Origin: JAYREN01 sp963663375
Lineage (GTDB): Bacteria; Acidobacteriota; Holophagae; Holophagales; Holophagaceae
Length of the DNA: 64,000 nucleotides
Assembly (NCBI GenBank): GCA_963663375.1
Contig: OY760195.1
Span: 2,418,001-2,482,000, forward strand
Reading direction: 5' to 3'
Shown: positions 39,905-49,300 of the stretch, piece by piece
How the letters are laid out: every line of letters starts with the position of its first letter
Position numbering within the stretch: position 1 is the first letter of the stretch
Translations under genes and position numbers: made by a program
The notes under the pieces: model-generated
What the model saw: the letters and a program-made list of their open reading frames with translations, nothing else
Databases searched by the model: none
Told to the model about the DNA's origin: nothing

Positions 39905-40465
39905 ATGTCTCAGCCCAAACTCGGAAACCCTGCGGTGGTCGGCCTCTCCGGCTTCGGTCTCACCACCCTCGTGCTTCAGTTCCACAACCTCGGGCTTTGC
40001 GGCATCGGGCCGGTGTTCGCGCTGGCGGTGGTCTTCGGTGGCCTGGCCCAGCTCGTGGCCGGGTTCCAGGAGCAGAAGATGGGCAACAACTTCGGATTCT
40101 GTGCCTTCACGGGCTACGGCGCCTTCTGGATTTCCTTCGCCGTCATCCTGGTAGGCAACCGTTTCAAGATCTTCGAGAGCAGCCCCACCGATGTGGGCTA
40201 CTTCCTGGTGGCCTTCACGCTCTTCACCCTCATCCTGTGGGTGGCCAGCATGAAGGTGCACATGGCCATGTTCGTCACCTTCTCCCTGCTGCTGGTGGGC
40301 TTCATCCTGCTGGACCTCGCCCATTTCGGCTTCCCTGCGATGACGAAGGTGGCGGGCGTGGAGCTCATCCTTTGTGCCTTGAGCGCTCTGTACATGATGG
40401 CCCACGTGGTCTTTCTGGATCTCTTCGGCCGGGATGTGCTGCCCGTGGGCGGACCCGTCATCTAG
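39905..40465 (+). CDS. satP: GPR1/FUN34/YaaH-family acetate/succinate transporter
   Basis: 186 residues with six helices. The family signature NPAVVGLSGFGLTTLVLQFH is at the N-terminus (NPA-like selectivity motif). FGGLAQLVAGFQEQKMGNNF and TGYGAFWISFA follow. SatP-type channels move acetate and succinate across the inner membrane. AAGGA lies before the ATG. A perfect hairpin with a UUCG loop follows the stop by about 22 bp. Confidence 0.9.
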   Translation: MSQPKLGNPAVVGLSGFGLTTLVLQFHNLGLCGIGPVFALAVVFGGLAQLVAGFQEQKMGNNFGFCAFTGYGAFWISFAVILVGNRFKIFESSPTDVGYFLVAFTLFTLILWVASMKVHMAMFVTFSLLLVGFILLDLAHFGFPAMTKVAGVELILCALSALYMMAHVVFLDLFGRDVLPVGGPVI

Positions 40466-40486
40466 GGGATCTACTACAATAACCCC

Positions 40487-40520
40487 CACGAAGAACGCGG
40501 CTTCGGCCGCGTTCTTCGTG
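40487..40520 (+). terminator. UUCG-loop hairpin between satP and mscS-type gene
   Basis: Fifteen-bp perfect stem CACGAAGAACGCGGC/GCCGCGTTCTTCGTG closed by a TTCG tetraloop. It lies 21 bp after the satP stop and 24 bp before the next start. No U-run follows, so it may attenuate or separate transcripts. Confidence 0.6.
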
Positions 40521-40544
40521 ATTGCCGAGGTGCCTGTGGGAATC

Positions 40545-41420
40545 ATGTTCGCGACCCGATTCGAGTCGTTTGCGGTCTGGATGGAAAAGGTGGGCTGGGT
40601 CAAGCTCCAGCGGCTGGGGCTGGTACTGCTCACGTGCTTCGTGCTGCTCTGGGCGGTGCGGCTCATCAGTCGGGCCGTGCGCAGGGCGGTGGACGATGGC
40701 AATGATGATGTGACCACGGAGGCCGAGCGCCGGGCAGAGACCCTGGCCTCGGTGCTGAACTATGTGGCCTGGGTGCTGGTGGCGGCCTTTTTCGTGCTCA
40801 GCACCCTCCAGGAGTTCGGGGTCAATGTCGGCCCCCTGATCGCAGGTGCGGGCATCGCCGGCGTGGCCCTGGGTTTCGGCGCCCAGAGTCTGGTGAAGGA
40901 CTGGATCGCCGGCTTCTTCCTGCTCATGGAAAACCAGTTCGGCGTGGGGGACATCATCAGCGTGGACGGTTCCCACACGGGCACCGTGGAACGCATGACG
41001 CTGCGGGTGACCCAGATCCGGGACTCCGAAGGCAAGGCCCACTACCTGCCCAATGGCACCATCACCCAGGTGGTGGTGCTCTCCAAGGACTTCGCCCGGG
41101 CCCAGGTGGATATCGAGGTGGCGTTCGAGGCCGATATCGATGGCGTGATGGCGCTGCTGGCCAAGGTGGGCGCCGAGCTGGCCACAGCTTGGTCAGACCG
41201 CGTGCTGGAGCCCACCCAGGTGCTGGGCGTGGAGGCCATTGGCCAGAACGGCATCCTGCTGCGCACCCTCACCAAGGTGGCACCGGGCAAGCAGTGGGAG
41301 GTGGCTCGGGAGCTCCGGCGCCGCTACCTTCTGGCTCTGCGAGACGCGGGCATCGTGATTCCCTTGCCCCAGCGCATCGTTCACCATCGCCAGGGGAGTG
41401 CCGCGGTCCCTGAGATGTAG
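40545..41420 (+). CDS. MscS-family mechanosensitive ion channel
   Basis: 291 residues from ATG 40545 (MFATRFESFAVWMEKVGW); an upstream in-frame extension overlaps the hairpin and is rejected. Two N-terminal helices precede the pore helix GAGIAGVALGFGAQSLVKDW. Then come IAGFFLLMENQFGVGDIISV, GTVERMTLRVTQIRDSEGKA and LPNGTITQVVVLSKDFARA, the classic MscS beta domain. A C-terminal vestibule domain ends with PLPQRIVHH. It releases solutes on hypo-osmotic shock. Confidence 0.92.
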   Translation: MFATRFESFAVWMEKVGWVKLQRLGLVLLTCFVLLWAVRLISRAVRRAVDDGNDDVTTEAERRAETLASVLNYVAWVLVAAFFVLSTLQEFGVNVGPLIAGAGIAGVALGFGAQSLVKDWIAGFFLLMENQFGVGDIISVDGSHTGTVERMTLRVTQIRDSEGKAHYLPNGTITQVVVLSKDFARAQVDIEVAFEADIDGVMALLAKVGAELATAWSDRVLEPTQVLGVEAIGQNGILLRTLTKVAPGKQWEVARELRRRYLLALRDAGIVIPLPQRIVHHRQGSAAVPEM

Positions 41421-41533
41421 TCTCTTGGGAACATGGGGCCCGAGGCGGGCATCGCAGCATTGAAACCCAGCCCAGGGCCTATGCTCTAGGTCTGGTATGC
41501 TCCCGACACCTTCTCGATATTTCAGGAGTTTCT

Positions 41534-42862
41534 ATGGGTGATCCTGTCTTCTGGCACCGGCTCCAGTTCGCCTTCACGGCCTCCTATCACTACCTCTTTC
41601 CCCAGCTCACCATGGGGTTGGCCCTCCTCATCGTTATCCTCAAGGTGATGGCACGGCGCTCGGGGGATGAAACCTACAACGACCTCGCCCGCTTCTGGAT
41701 CCGCATCTTCGGCGTCAACTTCGCCGTGGGCGTGGTGACGGGCATTCCGCTGGAATTCCAGTTCGGCACGAACTGGGCCTCCTTCAGTCGGTTCTCCGGG
41801 GGCGTCATCGGGCAGACGCTGGCCATGGAAGGCATGTTCGCATTCTTCCTGGAGAGCACCTTCCTGGGCCTGCTGATCTGGGGGGAGAAGAAGATCGGAC
41901 CGAAGCGCCACTTCTGGGCCGCCGTGGCGCTCTTCGCGGGGAGCTGGCTTTCGGGCTACTTCATCATCGCCACCAACGCCTTCATGCAGCATCCCGTGGG
42001 CTACACCCTGGGCGCCGATGGCACCCTGCAACTGGCCAGTTTCTGGGCCTTTCTGATGAACCCATGGGCCCATGTCCAGTACGCCCACAACATGATCGCC
42101 GCCGTGGTGACGGCCTCCTTCGTGGTGGCGGCGGTGGGGGCCTATTGGACCCTCAAGGGCATCCACCTGAATCATGCCCGGCGCAACCTCAGGGTGGGTG
42201 TCTTCGCCGGGCTGGTCTCGGCCCTTCTCGTGGCTTTCCCTACGGGCGACCTGCAGGGCAAGCAGGTGGCGAAACACCAGCCCGTGGCCCTCGCGGCTAT
42301 GGAAGGGCGTTTCGAGAGCGGCACCTACGCAGCCATGAACTTCATCGGCCAACCCAACGTACAGGAACGCAAGCTGGACAATCCCATCCGCATGCCGGGA
42401 GTGCTCAGTTTCATCGCCTACGGCTCCTTTTCCAGCAATGTGAAGGGCCTGAGCGAATTTCCCGTGGACCAATGGCCCACCAGCATCGAACTGCTCTACT
42501 ACGGCTTTCACATCATGGTGGGGCTGGGGACGCTGTTCATCGCGCTCATGGGCCTTGCGGCCCTCTACATTTGGCGCAAGCGCCTCGAGGGCAACCGCTG
42601 GCTGCTGTGGATTCTCATGCTGGCCTTCCCATTCCCCTACATCGCCAATACGGCGGGGTGGATGGTGGCGGAGCTGGGTCGCCAACCCTGGCTCGTCTAT
42701 GGCCTGTTCCGTACAACCAACGGGATCAGCAGCCTGGTTCATCCGGGGCAGACCGTGTTCACGACGCTTGGCTTCGCGGGGCTTTACTTCGTGCTGGGCA
42801 TCCTCTTCTTCTTCCTGATCGGCCGCGAGATCGCCCACGGCCCCGTCGCGTCCAAGCACTGA
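41534..42862 (+). CDS. cydA: Cytochrome bd ubiquinol oxidase subunit I
   Basis: 442 residues, the quinol-oxidising subunit of the high-affinity oxygen reductase. Heme ligands are visible: H19 (TASYHYLF), H185 (QYAHNM) and M377 (GWMVAELG). E99 and E107 of the proton path are in MEGMFAFFLEST, and GRQPW is at 382-386. The quinol loop is the short type. AGGAG precedes the ATG. It is followed by a cydB gene whose start is duplicated. Expected to allow microaerobic survival in an otherwise anaerobic lifestyle. Confidence 0.97.
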   Translation: MGDPVFWHRLQFAFTASYHYLFPQLTMGLALLIVILKVMARRSGDETYNDLARFWIRIFGVNFAVGVVTGIPLEFQFGTNWASFSRFSGGVIGQTLAMEGMFAFFLESTFLGLLIWGEKKIGPKRHFWAAVALFAGSWLSGYFIIATNAFMQHPVGYTLGADGTLQLASFWAFLMNPWAHVQYAHNMIAAVVTASFVVAAVGAYWTLKGIHLNHARRNLRVGVFAGLVSALLVAFPTGDLQGKQVAKHQPVALAAMEGRFESGTYAAMNFIGQPNVQERKLDNPIRMPGVLSFIAYGSFSSNVKGLSEFPVDQWPTSIELLYYGFHIMVGLGTLFIALMGLAALYIWRKRLEGNRWLLWILMLAFPFPYIANTAGWMVAELGRQPWLVYGLFRTTNGISSLVHPGQTVFTTLGFAGLYFVLGILFFFLIGREIAHGPVASKH

Positions 42863-42872
42863 GGGGATCAAC

Positions 42873-42986
42873 ATGCATGAACTTTGGTTCTGGCTCGTAA
42901 GTGTCTTCTCGGTATCCCCTGCGGGGATACGCGAGGCCCCTGTGACTGAAAACATGTTCACCACCATGGAGGCCTGCCATGCATGA
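42873..42986 (+). CDS. 37-codon frame from a duplicated cydB start
   Basis: Begins with MHELWFWLVS, identical to the first 10 residues of CydB, then runs through the REP-like palindrome (VFSVSPAGIREAP) and ends at a TGA that overlaps the true cydB start (ATGCATGA). The preceding GGGGATCAAC is a weak ribosome site, and this ATG lies 11 bp past the cydA stop. It may be translated as a leader peptide coupling cydA to cydB, or be a degenerate duplicate. Confidence 0.5.
   Translation: MHELWFWLVSVFSVSPAGIREAPVTENMFTTMEACHA
42908..42935 (+). repeat. REP-like palindrome, copy 3, inside the cydA-cydB gap
   Basis: 28 nt with the same design as copies 1 and 2 near 13.5 kb: CTCG, 8-bp stem GTATCCCC/GGGGATAC with loop TGC, bulged G, CGAG. 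The stem bases differ from the other copies on both arms. It interrupts a duplicated cydB start region. Confidence 0.8.
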
Positions 42987-44025
42987 GCTGTGGTTCTGGC
43001 TCGTCTCCGTTATGATCGCCATCTACGTGGTGATGGACGGTTTCGATTTCGGCGCGGGCATCCTTCACCTCTTCGTGGCCAAGACCAACGAGGAGCGCCG
43101 GGAAGTGCTGGGCGCCATCGGTCCTCTGTGGGATGGCAACGAGGTGTGGCTGTTGGCGGGGGGCGGCGCGCTCTTTCTGGCCTTTCCAAAGGTTTTGGCC
43201 TCGGGCTTCTCCGGGTTCTACCTAGCCATGTTCCTGGTGGTGTGGACTCTGCTCCTCCGGGGCATCTCCATCGAGTTCCGCAGCCATGTCCAGGACACGA
43301 TGTGGCGCGCCTTCTGGGATGGCACCTTCGCCTTCAGCAGCATTTTGCTGCCCGTGCTGCTGGGTGCGGCCCTCGGCAACGTTCTTCGAGGGGTGCCCGT
43401 GAACGCCCAGGGGGAATTCAATATCCCGCTCTTCACCCACTTCGGCACCTCCAACCCGGTGGGCGTCCTGGATTGGTACACCGTGCTGGTGGGCGTCTTC
43501 GCCCTGGTGGTGATTGCGGCCCATGGCGCCCTGTTCCTGGCTTGGAAGACCGAAGGACCCGTGCATGATCGGGCGGTGAGCAAGGCCAAGCCCCTCTGGA
43601 TCCTGGCGCTCATCCTCTGGGTGGTGGCGACCCTGGCCACCCGCACGGTGAACCCGGCTCTCTTCGAGGCCTTTCCCAAGGCGCCGCTGGCCTGGCTCTT
43701 CTTCGTGGTCTACCTGGCGGGTCTGGTGCTGGTATTCCTGGGGCTGGCACGGCGGCGTTACCTCTTGGCCTTCCTGGGCTCCGGGGCCTTTATTCTCGGG
43801 ATCCTGGCCACCACGGCGGCCTGCGTGTTCCCCGTAATGCTGCGCTCCACCCTGGATCCGGCCTGGACCCTAACGGCTCACAACGCCAGTGTGGATCCCC
43901 ATGGCCTGCGCTCTGGCCTGGTGTGGTGGTTCATCGGTTTCCCCATCGTGCTTGTCTACTTCGCCTACCTCTTCCACATCCATCGAGGCAAGGTGAAGGC
44001 GGCGCCCGAGGGCGAGGGCTATTAA
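42979..44025 (+). CDS. cydB: Cytochrome bd ubiquinol oxidase subunit II
   Basis: 348 residues, partner of CydA, about eight helices. The N-terminal MHELWFWLVSVMIAIYVVMD is followed by GFDFGAGILHLFVA and LGAIGPLWDGNEVWLLAGGG, which are the family hallmarks. The start is ATG at 42979, preceded by GGAGGCCTGCC. A 10-codon duplicate of its 5' end, with a palindromic repeat between, lies in the 116-bp gap after cydA. A strong terminator overlaps its stop. No cydX-like small subunit gene was identified. Confidence 0.97.
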   Translation: MHELWFWLVSVMIAIYVVMDGFDFGAGILHLFVAKTNEERREVLGAIGPLWDGNEVWLLAGGGALFLAFPKVLASGFSGFYLAMFLVVWTLLLRGISIEFRSHVQDTMWRAFWDGTFAFSSILLPVLLGAALGNVLRGVPVNAQGEFNIPLFTHFGTSNPVGVLDWYTVLVGVFALVVIAAHGALFLAWKTEGPVHDRAVSKAKPLWILALILWVVATLATRTVNPALFEAFPKAPLAWLFFVVYLAGLVLVFLGLARRRYLLAFLGSGAFILGILATTAACVFPVMLRSTLDPAWTLTAHNASVDPHGLRSGLVWWFIGFPIVLVYFAYLFHIHRGKVKAAPEGEGY

Positions 44026-44055
44026 AACCAAGGGCGCCTCGGCGCCCTTGGTTTT
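44024..44055 (+). terminator. Terminator after cydB
   Basis: Perfect 15-bp stem AAAACCAAGGGCGCC/GGCGCCCTTGGTTTT with a 2-nt centre, overlapping the cydB stop. The T-rich 3' arm makes a typical intrinsic terminator. Confidence 0.85.
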
Positions 44056-44084
44056 AAGTGTTAAATGGAAGTGGAGGAAACACT

Positions 44085-44948
44085 GTGGCCGGACATCTCA
44101 TCCTGGTGCCGACGCCCATCGGCAACCTCGGCGATCTTACCCAGCGGGCCATGGATGCCTTGAGGGGCGCCGACCTGGTGGCCTGTGAGGACACCCGCCG
44201 CACTGGGGGGCTGCTGAGACATCTGGAGATCGACAAGCCCCTGGTGCGCTTCGATGATCACGCCCCGGAGACTTCAGTGGATGCCGTGGCCCAGGCCCTG
44301 GCCGAGGGCCGCACCGTGGCCTACTGCTCGGATGCGGGCATGCCCGGGGTCAACGATCCAGGGTTTGAATTGGCGCGGTTGGCGCGGGAGGCCGGCATCA
44401 AGATCACGGTGCTGCCCGGTCCCTCCGCCGTAACCCTGGCCGTGGTGGCCTCGGGCCTGCCCAACCATGCCTTCGGATTCCTTGGTTACCTGCCCAGCCG
44501 CAGCGAACCCCGCCGAACCTTTCTCCAGAAACTCGCCGGGCGCGAAGAAACCACAGTGGTCTTCGAGACCCCCCATCGCATCCACGAGGCCCTGGCCGAG
44601 ATGGTAGAGATCCTGCCGGATCGGGAGATCGCCCTAGGCCGAGAACTCACCAAGCTCCACGAGACCTGGTATCGGGGCACCCCCGCAGAGGTCAAGACCC
44701 AGTTGGGCACCGAGCACCGGGGGGAAATGGTGCTGGTAATTGCGGGGGCTGCGGCCAAGCGGGTGGTGGATGTCGCCGCGGTCGTTCTCGAAGGCGAGGA
44801 ACTCCCCGATTGGGTCTGGCGTTACCTCGACGCGGCCCGGGAGGGCGGCATGACCCTGCGGGAGGCCGTGAAGCCCCTCAGCCGCCACCTGGGCCGAGGG
44901 GCCTCGGAGCTCTATCGGTTAGCGACCCTGCGGGGCGAATCAGAATAA
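44085..44948 (+). CDS. rsmI: 16S rRNA (cytidine-2'-O)-methyltransferase RsmI
   Basis: 287 residues. The start is GTG 44085 because GGAGG sits 7 bp before it, and the protein then begins VAGHLILVPTPIGNLGDLT; an earlier GTG lacks an RBS. The enzyme methylates C1402 of 16S rRNA. Motifs are CEDTRRTGGLL, AYCSDAGMPGVNDPG, VLPGPSAVTLAVVASGLP, LGYLPSRSEPRR and VFETPHRIHEAL. The family SAM-binding tetrapyrrole-methylase fold is complete. It follows the cydB terminator so has its own promoter. Confidence 0.96.
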   Translation: MAGHLILVPTPIGNLGDLTQRAMDALRGADLVACEDTRRTGGLLRHLEIDKPLVRFDDHAPETSVDAVAQALAEGRTVAYCSDAGMPGVNDPGFELARLAREAGIKITVLPGPSAVTLAVVASGLPNHAFGFLGYLPSRSEPRRTFLQKLAGREETTVVFETPHRIHEALAEMVEILPDREIALGRELTKLHETWYRGTPAEVKTQLGTEHRGEMVLVIAGAAAKRVVDVAAVVLEGEELPDWVWRYLDAAREGGMTLREAVKPLSRHLGRGASELYRLATLRGESE

Positions 44949-45027
44949 ACGGGCAGCTTTTCACATCGGAACTCGTAAAGTCCGATACATCCAACCGGGC
45001 CTGGCCCACATCGATTCAGGAGTCACC

Positions 45028-46332
45028 ATGAAGCCACTTCGTCTCGCGTTGATAACAGCATTGGGAATCGCCGGTGCCTCTGCCCAGGCCCAGGACGTGA
45101 AGGTGAATGCCCTCTTCATCGGCTGGTACACCCAGATGATGAACAACAACCTCCGGTTGAACGGGGCCCCCTTGTCCGCGGATCTCACGGTTCCCCACAC
45201 GCTCTCCTATTACAGCCTCGCTGGCAGCAAGGGCACCGGGAGCACCAACCCCTACAACGAGAGTGGCTTCAGCGTCCGCCGTGCCGAGATCTACCTGGCG
45301 GGCAAGATCACGGACGAAATCAGCGGCAACCTGCTCTTCGATCCGAACTCGCCTGCGCCGCTCCTCCTGGACGCCTTCATCACCTGGAAACCCAACGCGA
45401 AGTTCGAGGTGAAGATCGGTCAGCTGAAGCCCATTGGGTACGAGGCCACCATGGTGGCCGCCGCGGATCTCCTCTTCACGGATCGAGCCCAGGTAGTGCG
45501 CTACTCCAGCGATGTGCGGGATCGCGGCGTCATGGCCTCGGTGCAGCTCGGCGACAAGGCCTTCGGGGCCAAGCTGGGGCTGGGCGTCTTCAACGGCGAG
45601 ACGGGCCGCGTCAACGATTCCAGCGCCCAGAAGGACGTGGCCTTCCGCGCGGACCTGAACGTGGGCGAAGTGCATAAGTTCGGCGCCTACCTGCAACAGG
45701 GCTCCACCAGCAAGGCCGATACCAAGGGCGTCGCGGGCCAGCCCGCCTCCTTCGGTGCCGCCTCGGCGACCAATCTCCCGCCCAGCGCGCTAGAGATCCT
45801 CGACAACCGGGACAAGACGAGCACGTACGGCGCCTACTACGCCTTCAATGAAGGCCCCTGGCACGCGGATGCCGAGGTGGCCACGGGCCTTCTGGGCCGC
45901 CGCAACTCCGTCTTCCAGGTCGCCGCTCCCACCGCCGCCGCCGCGAACGCCTTTCCGGGTGCCCTTCGTCAGCACCTGGATCAGAGGTTCCTGGGCTACC
46001 AGGTGACGGGCGCCTACACCACAGGCCACCACATCTTCCGTCTGCGCTGCGACTTCATGAACTACAACCAGGGCGACAAGTGGTACACCACGTACAACCC
46101 CTACACGGAGAGTGCGCCCGGCACGCTGCGCTCGGATCTTGCCGACTACACGCCCAAGTACCGGGAGATCACGGTGGGTTATACCTATGCCTTCAATCCA
46201 GCGCTGATCCGCAAGGCCAATATCAAGATCGACTACATCATGCGCAGCAAGAACTTCCTCGCTCCCCGCGCTGGCCAGACCGGCGAGCAGGGCGGTGACA
46301 GCATGGTGGCGGCCTTCCAGGTCTGGTTCTGA
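45028..46332 (+). CDS. Outer-membrane porin (phosphate-selective porin O/P-like)
   Basis: 434 residues. A signal peptide (MKPLRLALITALGIAGASAQ) is followed by alternating hydrophobic beta strands, and the chain ends with an aromatic residue (AAFQVWF), typical of barrel porins. Motifs are SGFSVRRAEIYLAGKITDEI, FITWKPNAKFEVKIGQLKPI and VRDRGVMASVQLGD, resembling OprO/OprP or short-chain porins. Substrate unknown. AGGAG precedes the ATG, and a strong bidirectional terminator lies 26 bp after the stop. Confidence 0.85.
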   Translation: MKPLRLALITALGIAGASAQAQDVKVNALFIGWYTQMMNNNLRLNGAPLSADLTVPHTLSYYSLAGSKGTGSTNPYNESGFSVRRAEIYLAGKITDEISGNLLFDPNSPAPLLLDAFITWKPNAKFEVKIGQLKPIGYEATMVAAADLLFTDRAQVVRYSSDVRDRGVMASVQLGDKAFGAKLGLGVFNGETGRVNDSSAQKDVAFRADLNVGEVHKFGAYLQQGSTSKADTKGVAGQPASFGAASATNLPPSALEILDNRDKTSTYGAYYAFNEGPWHADAEVATGLLGRRNSVFQVAAPTAAAANAFPGALRQHLDQRFLGYQVTGAYTTGHHIFRLRCDFMNYNQGDKWYTTYNPYTESAPGTLRSDLADYTPKYREITVGYTYAFNPALIRKANIKIDYIMRSKNFLAPRAGQTGEQGGDSMVAAFQVWF

Positions 46333-46357
46333 TTCCTCGAAGACTCGTTCAAAGTTC

Positions 46358-46383
46358 AAGCGCCCCGGTTTCCCGGGGCGCTT
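46358..46383. terminator. Bidirectional terminator between porin and cyclase genes
   Basis: 11-bp stem AAGCGCCCCGG/CCGGGGCGCTT with a 4-nt loop followed by T residues. It sits exactly between the converging stops at 46332 and 46385. Confidence 0.85.
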
Positions 46384-46384
46384 T

Positions 46385-49300
46385 CTATTCGAGCCAGTGA
46401 AGACTCTTTGGATCCGGGAAACTCGTGGAGATGTCCCAATCCTGTTCGTTCGAAGGTTGATCGGGTCGACTCAGGAAGCCCTTGAGCGAGTCGGTCCCGG
46501 CGACTCGCTTGAGGCCGACCCACCCGTTCCGCCCACTCCGTTTGGCTGCGTAGAGGCATCGATCCGCCGCCTCGACGACCTTTTGCCAGGTCACTGCTTC
46601 AGGGGCAAGTTCCGGAACCAGGGGATAGGCGGCGAATCCTAGGGAACAGGTCTTGGAGATGAATTGGCCGTTGCCCACGCTGAAGGGGGTATTCCGCACC
46701 AACCCCAGGATGCGGTCCGCCAATCGTTCGGCTTGGGTGCGATCGGCATTCCGCGCCTCGATGAGGAACTCCTCGCCACCCCAGCGGATGACCGTATCTG
46801 TATCGCGGACGGCCTCCAGCAGGCGATCGCGGAACTGTTGGAGCACGAGATCGCCTGCGGCGTGTCCATAGGTGTCGTTGACCAGCTTGAAGTGATCGAT
46901 ATCCACCATCAGGAAGATGAGATCGACGTTGACGGGCATCCGGTCCTGCTGACCGCGCCTAACCGTGTGATAGTCCCGATGCACCTGGGCCAGATCATCC
47001 TCGATGGTGAGATCGAGGAAGCGCCGGTTCCGCAGCCCCGTGAGAGGGTCGGTAACGGTGAATTGCTGAAGGGTCTTGTTGGCGGCGGCCAAATCCTTGG
47101 TGCGGGATTGGACCAGTTCCTCGAGCTCCCGGTTGTGGCGCCTGAGGGCCTTGAGGCGGAGCCGGAATCCCAGTGCAACGAGGCCGAGGCCCGAGAGGAT
47201 TGCGAAGGTCCGGAACCACCAGGTCTGCCACCAGGCGGGCAGCACCTGGAAGGCATAGGAGGCCACAGGCCCCCAATGGCCATCGCCGAGTCCGGCCCGC
47301 ACTTCGAAGCGGTAGCGTCCCGGCGGGAGGCGGGTGTAGCGAGCCTGCCGGATATCCGTGAGACGCCACTCATCCTCCAGGCCCAGCAGGCGGATCTGGT
47401 GCTGGACGCGGTCCTCGTGCAGGAAGGTGAGACCCGCGAAGTGGAATTCCACATCCGCGTCTCGCCTGGGAATTCGAAGCCCCGCACTGAAGGGGGCGCT
47501 CAGCACCGATTTCCCATAGCGAAGGCTGAGCAGATGCGCGGCTGGCGCTTTCGCTTCGCCCTGGAAGTGATCCGCGAGAAAGCGGCCCAGGCCGCCCAGG
47601 GTGCCCACCCAGACATCGCCGTTGGGCTCGCCCAGGAATCCACTGCCGTTGCAGTCGTCTCCGGGCAGGCCGTCCTCGGTGCCGAAGTGGCTCCAACCGC
47701 GGGCCTGCAGCAGGTCGATCCCTTGCGAAGTGCCCATCCATAGATCCCCGTGGGCATCCTCCCGCACGAAGTAGGTCTTGCGGGCCCGGAACCCCTTGGC
47801 GGCATCCACGCTTTCCAGGAGCTGCAGGCGCTTGCCGTCGAAGTGGAAGCGGCTGAGGCCCTGGCGATCCTGATAGCTCACCCAGAGATCGCCGTTTCCC
47901 CGCTCAAAAACGGAGAGCAGATCGGCACTCGGGAGCCCTTCGGCGATGCCCAGGCGCCGCCAGGTGCCTCGCTCCTCAAGAAGCAGTCCCTGATTGCTGG
48001 CCATCCACACCCGGTTCTCGCCACCCCTCGCCATGGCTTGAATGCGCTCGCCCGGCTGCGATCCGGGGGGCTGGAAGAAATCAAAGGCGTAGCCTCCCGG
48101 TTTTTGTTTCACACAGAAGAGGCCCTCGCGGCGAGTGGCGCCCCAAAGGGTGCCATCGGGGCCGAAGAGCAGATTGGTGATCGTGGACTCGGGCTGGGGG
48201 AATTCCAGCCACTTCTGGCTTCCGGGAACCCACCGCCGGAGTCGCGCGGGGGCTCCGCCCATCCAAAGAGCCCCGTCCGGCGCGAGCACCACGGAGAGAA
48301 AGGCCTGATTCCGGGTCTCCGGAACGAGCCGCCAATTCCCGTTTCGGGCCTCGCAGAGTCCATTGGTGGTCCCGATCCAGAGGGCGCCCTTGGTGTCCTT
48401 GATGATGGCGCGGGCGACGCCGCCGGAGAGCCCATCCTTTTGCGTGTGTCGCCGCCAGGCTTCACGGGCCAGGCTTCGATGGAGCCCCACCCCGCCTACC
48501 CATAGGCAACCCTCCCGGTCCACGGTGGCCCGGTTCGCCCAGGGGACCGGCAGTCCGGCCTTCTCGTCGAGGACTTCCCAGATCTGGCCCCGGACCCGCA
48601 CCAAGCCTTCCACACTGGTGATGAGCATTTCCCCCTGGCGAGAACTTTGAAGATGGCCGTCGAAGGCCGCAGGACCTAGGCGTGAGCTCAGGTCTTCGAA
48701 GTCCGATGCATCGGAGTTCCGCATCCAGAGCCCCAATCGCGAACGGACCCAGAAACGCCCTTGGCCGTCGCGAGCGATGGCGTCCAGGCGTTCCTTCCAG
48801 GGGCCCGCTTCTTCCACCGGCACCGCCTTGGGGTTGTTCAGGTCGTATCGATACAGGTGGGCCTGGCTCGTGACGAAGACCGCGGTCGGGTCCACCCAAA
48901 GGCTGCGCGCCAGGGCCATCGGGGCCCAGCCCGGGGCGGGATCAAAGCTCAGCCGGCCCTTGCGCTGGATGTAGAGACCCTGGTCCATGGCCACCCACAG
49001 CCTTCCTTGGGGATCCTTGGCCAGGGCGAAGACTTCGGCCTTGGGCAGGCCCGAGGCTTCGGACAGGACGCGAATGACGCTGCCTTCCCGGAGCGCCAGC
49101 CCATGGGTGGTGCCGATCCAGAGACGATGCCCCTCCTCGGGCACGAGCGCCCGAATCCAGGCGGAGGGCAATCCGTCCTCCAGCCCGAATCCCTGGAAGC
49201 GAGCTCCGTCGTAATAGAAGAGACCGTCCTCCGTGCCGACCCAGAGGAAGCCATCGAGGTCTTGAGAAAGGCACCAGATCGACAGATTGCCCAGCCCCTG

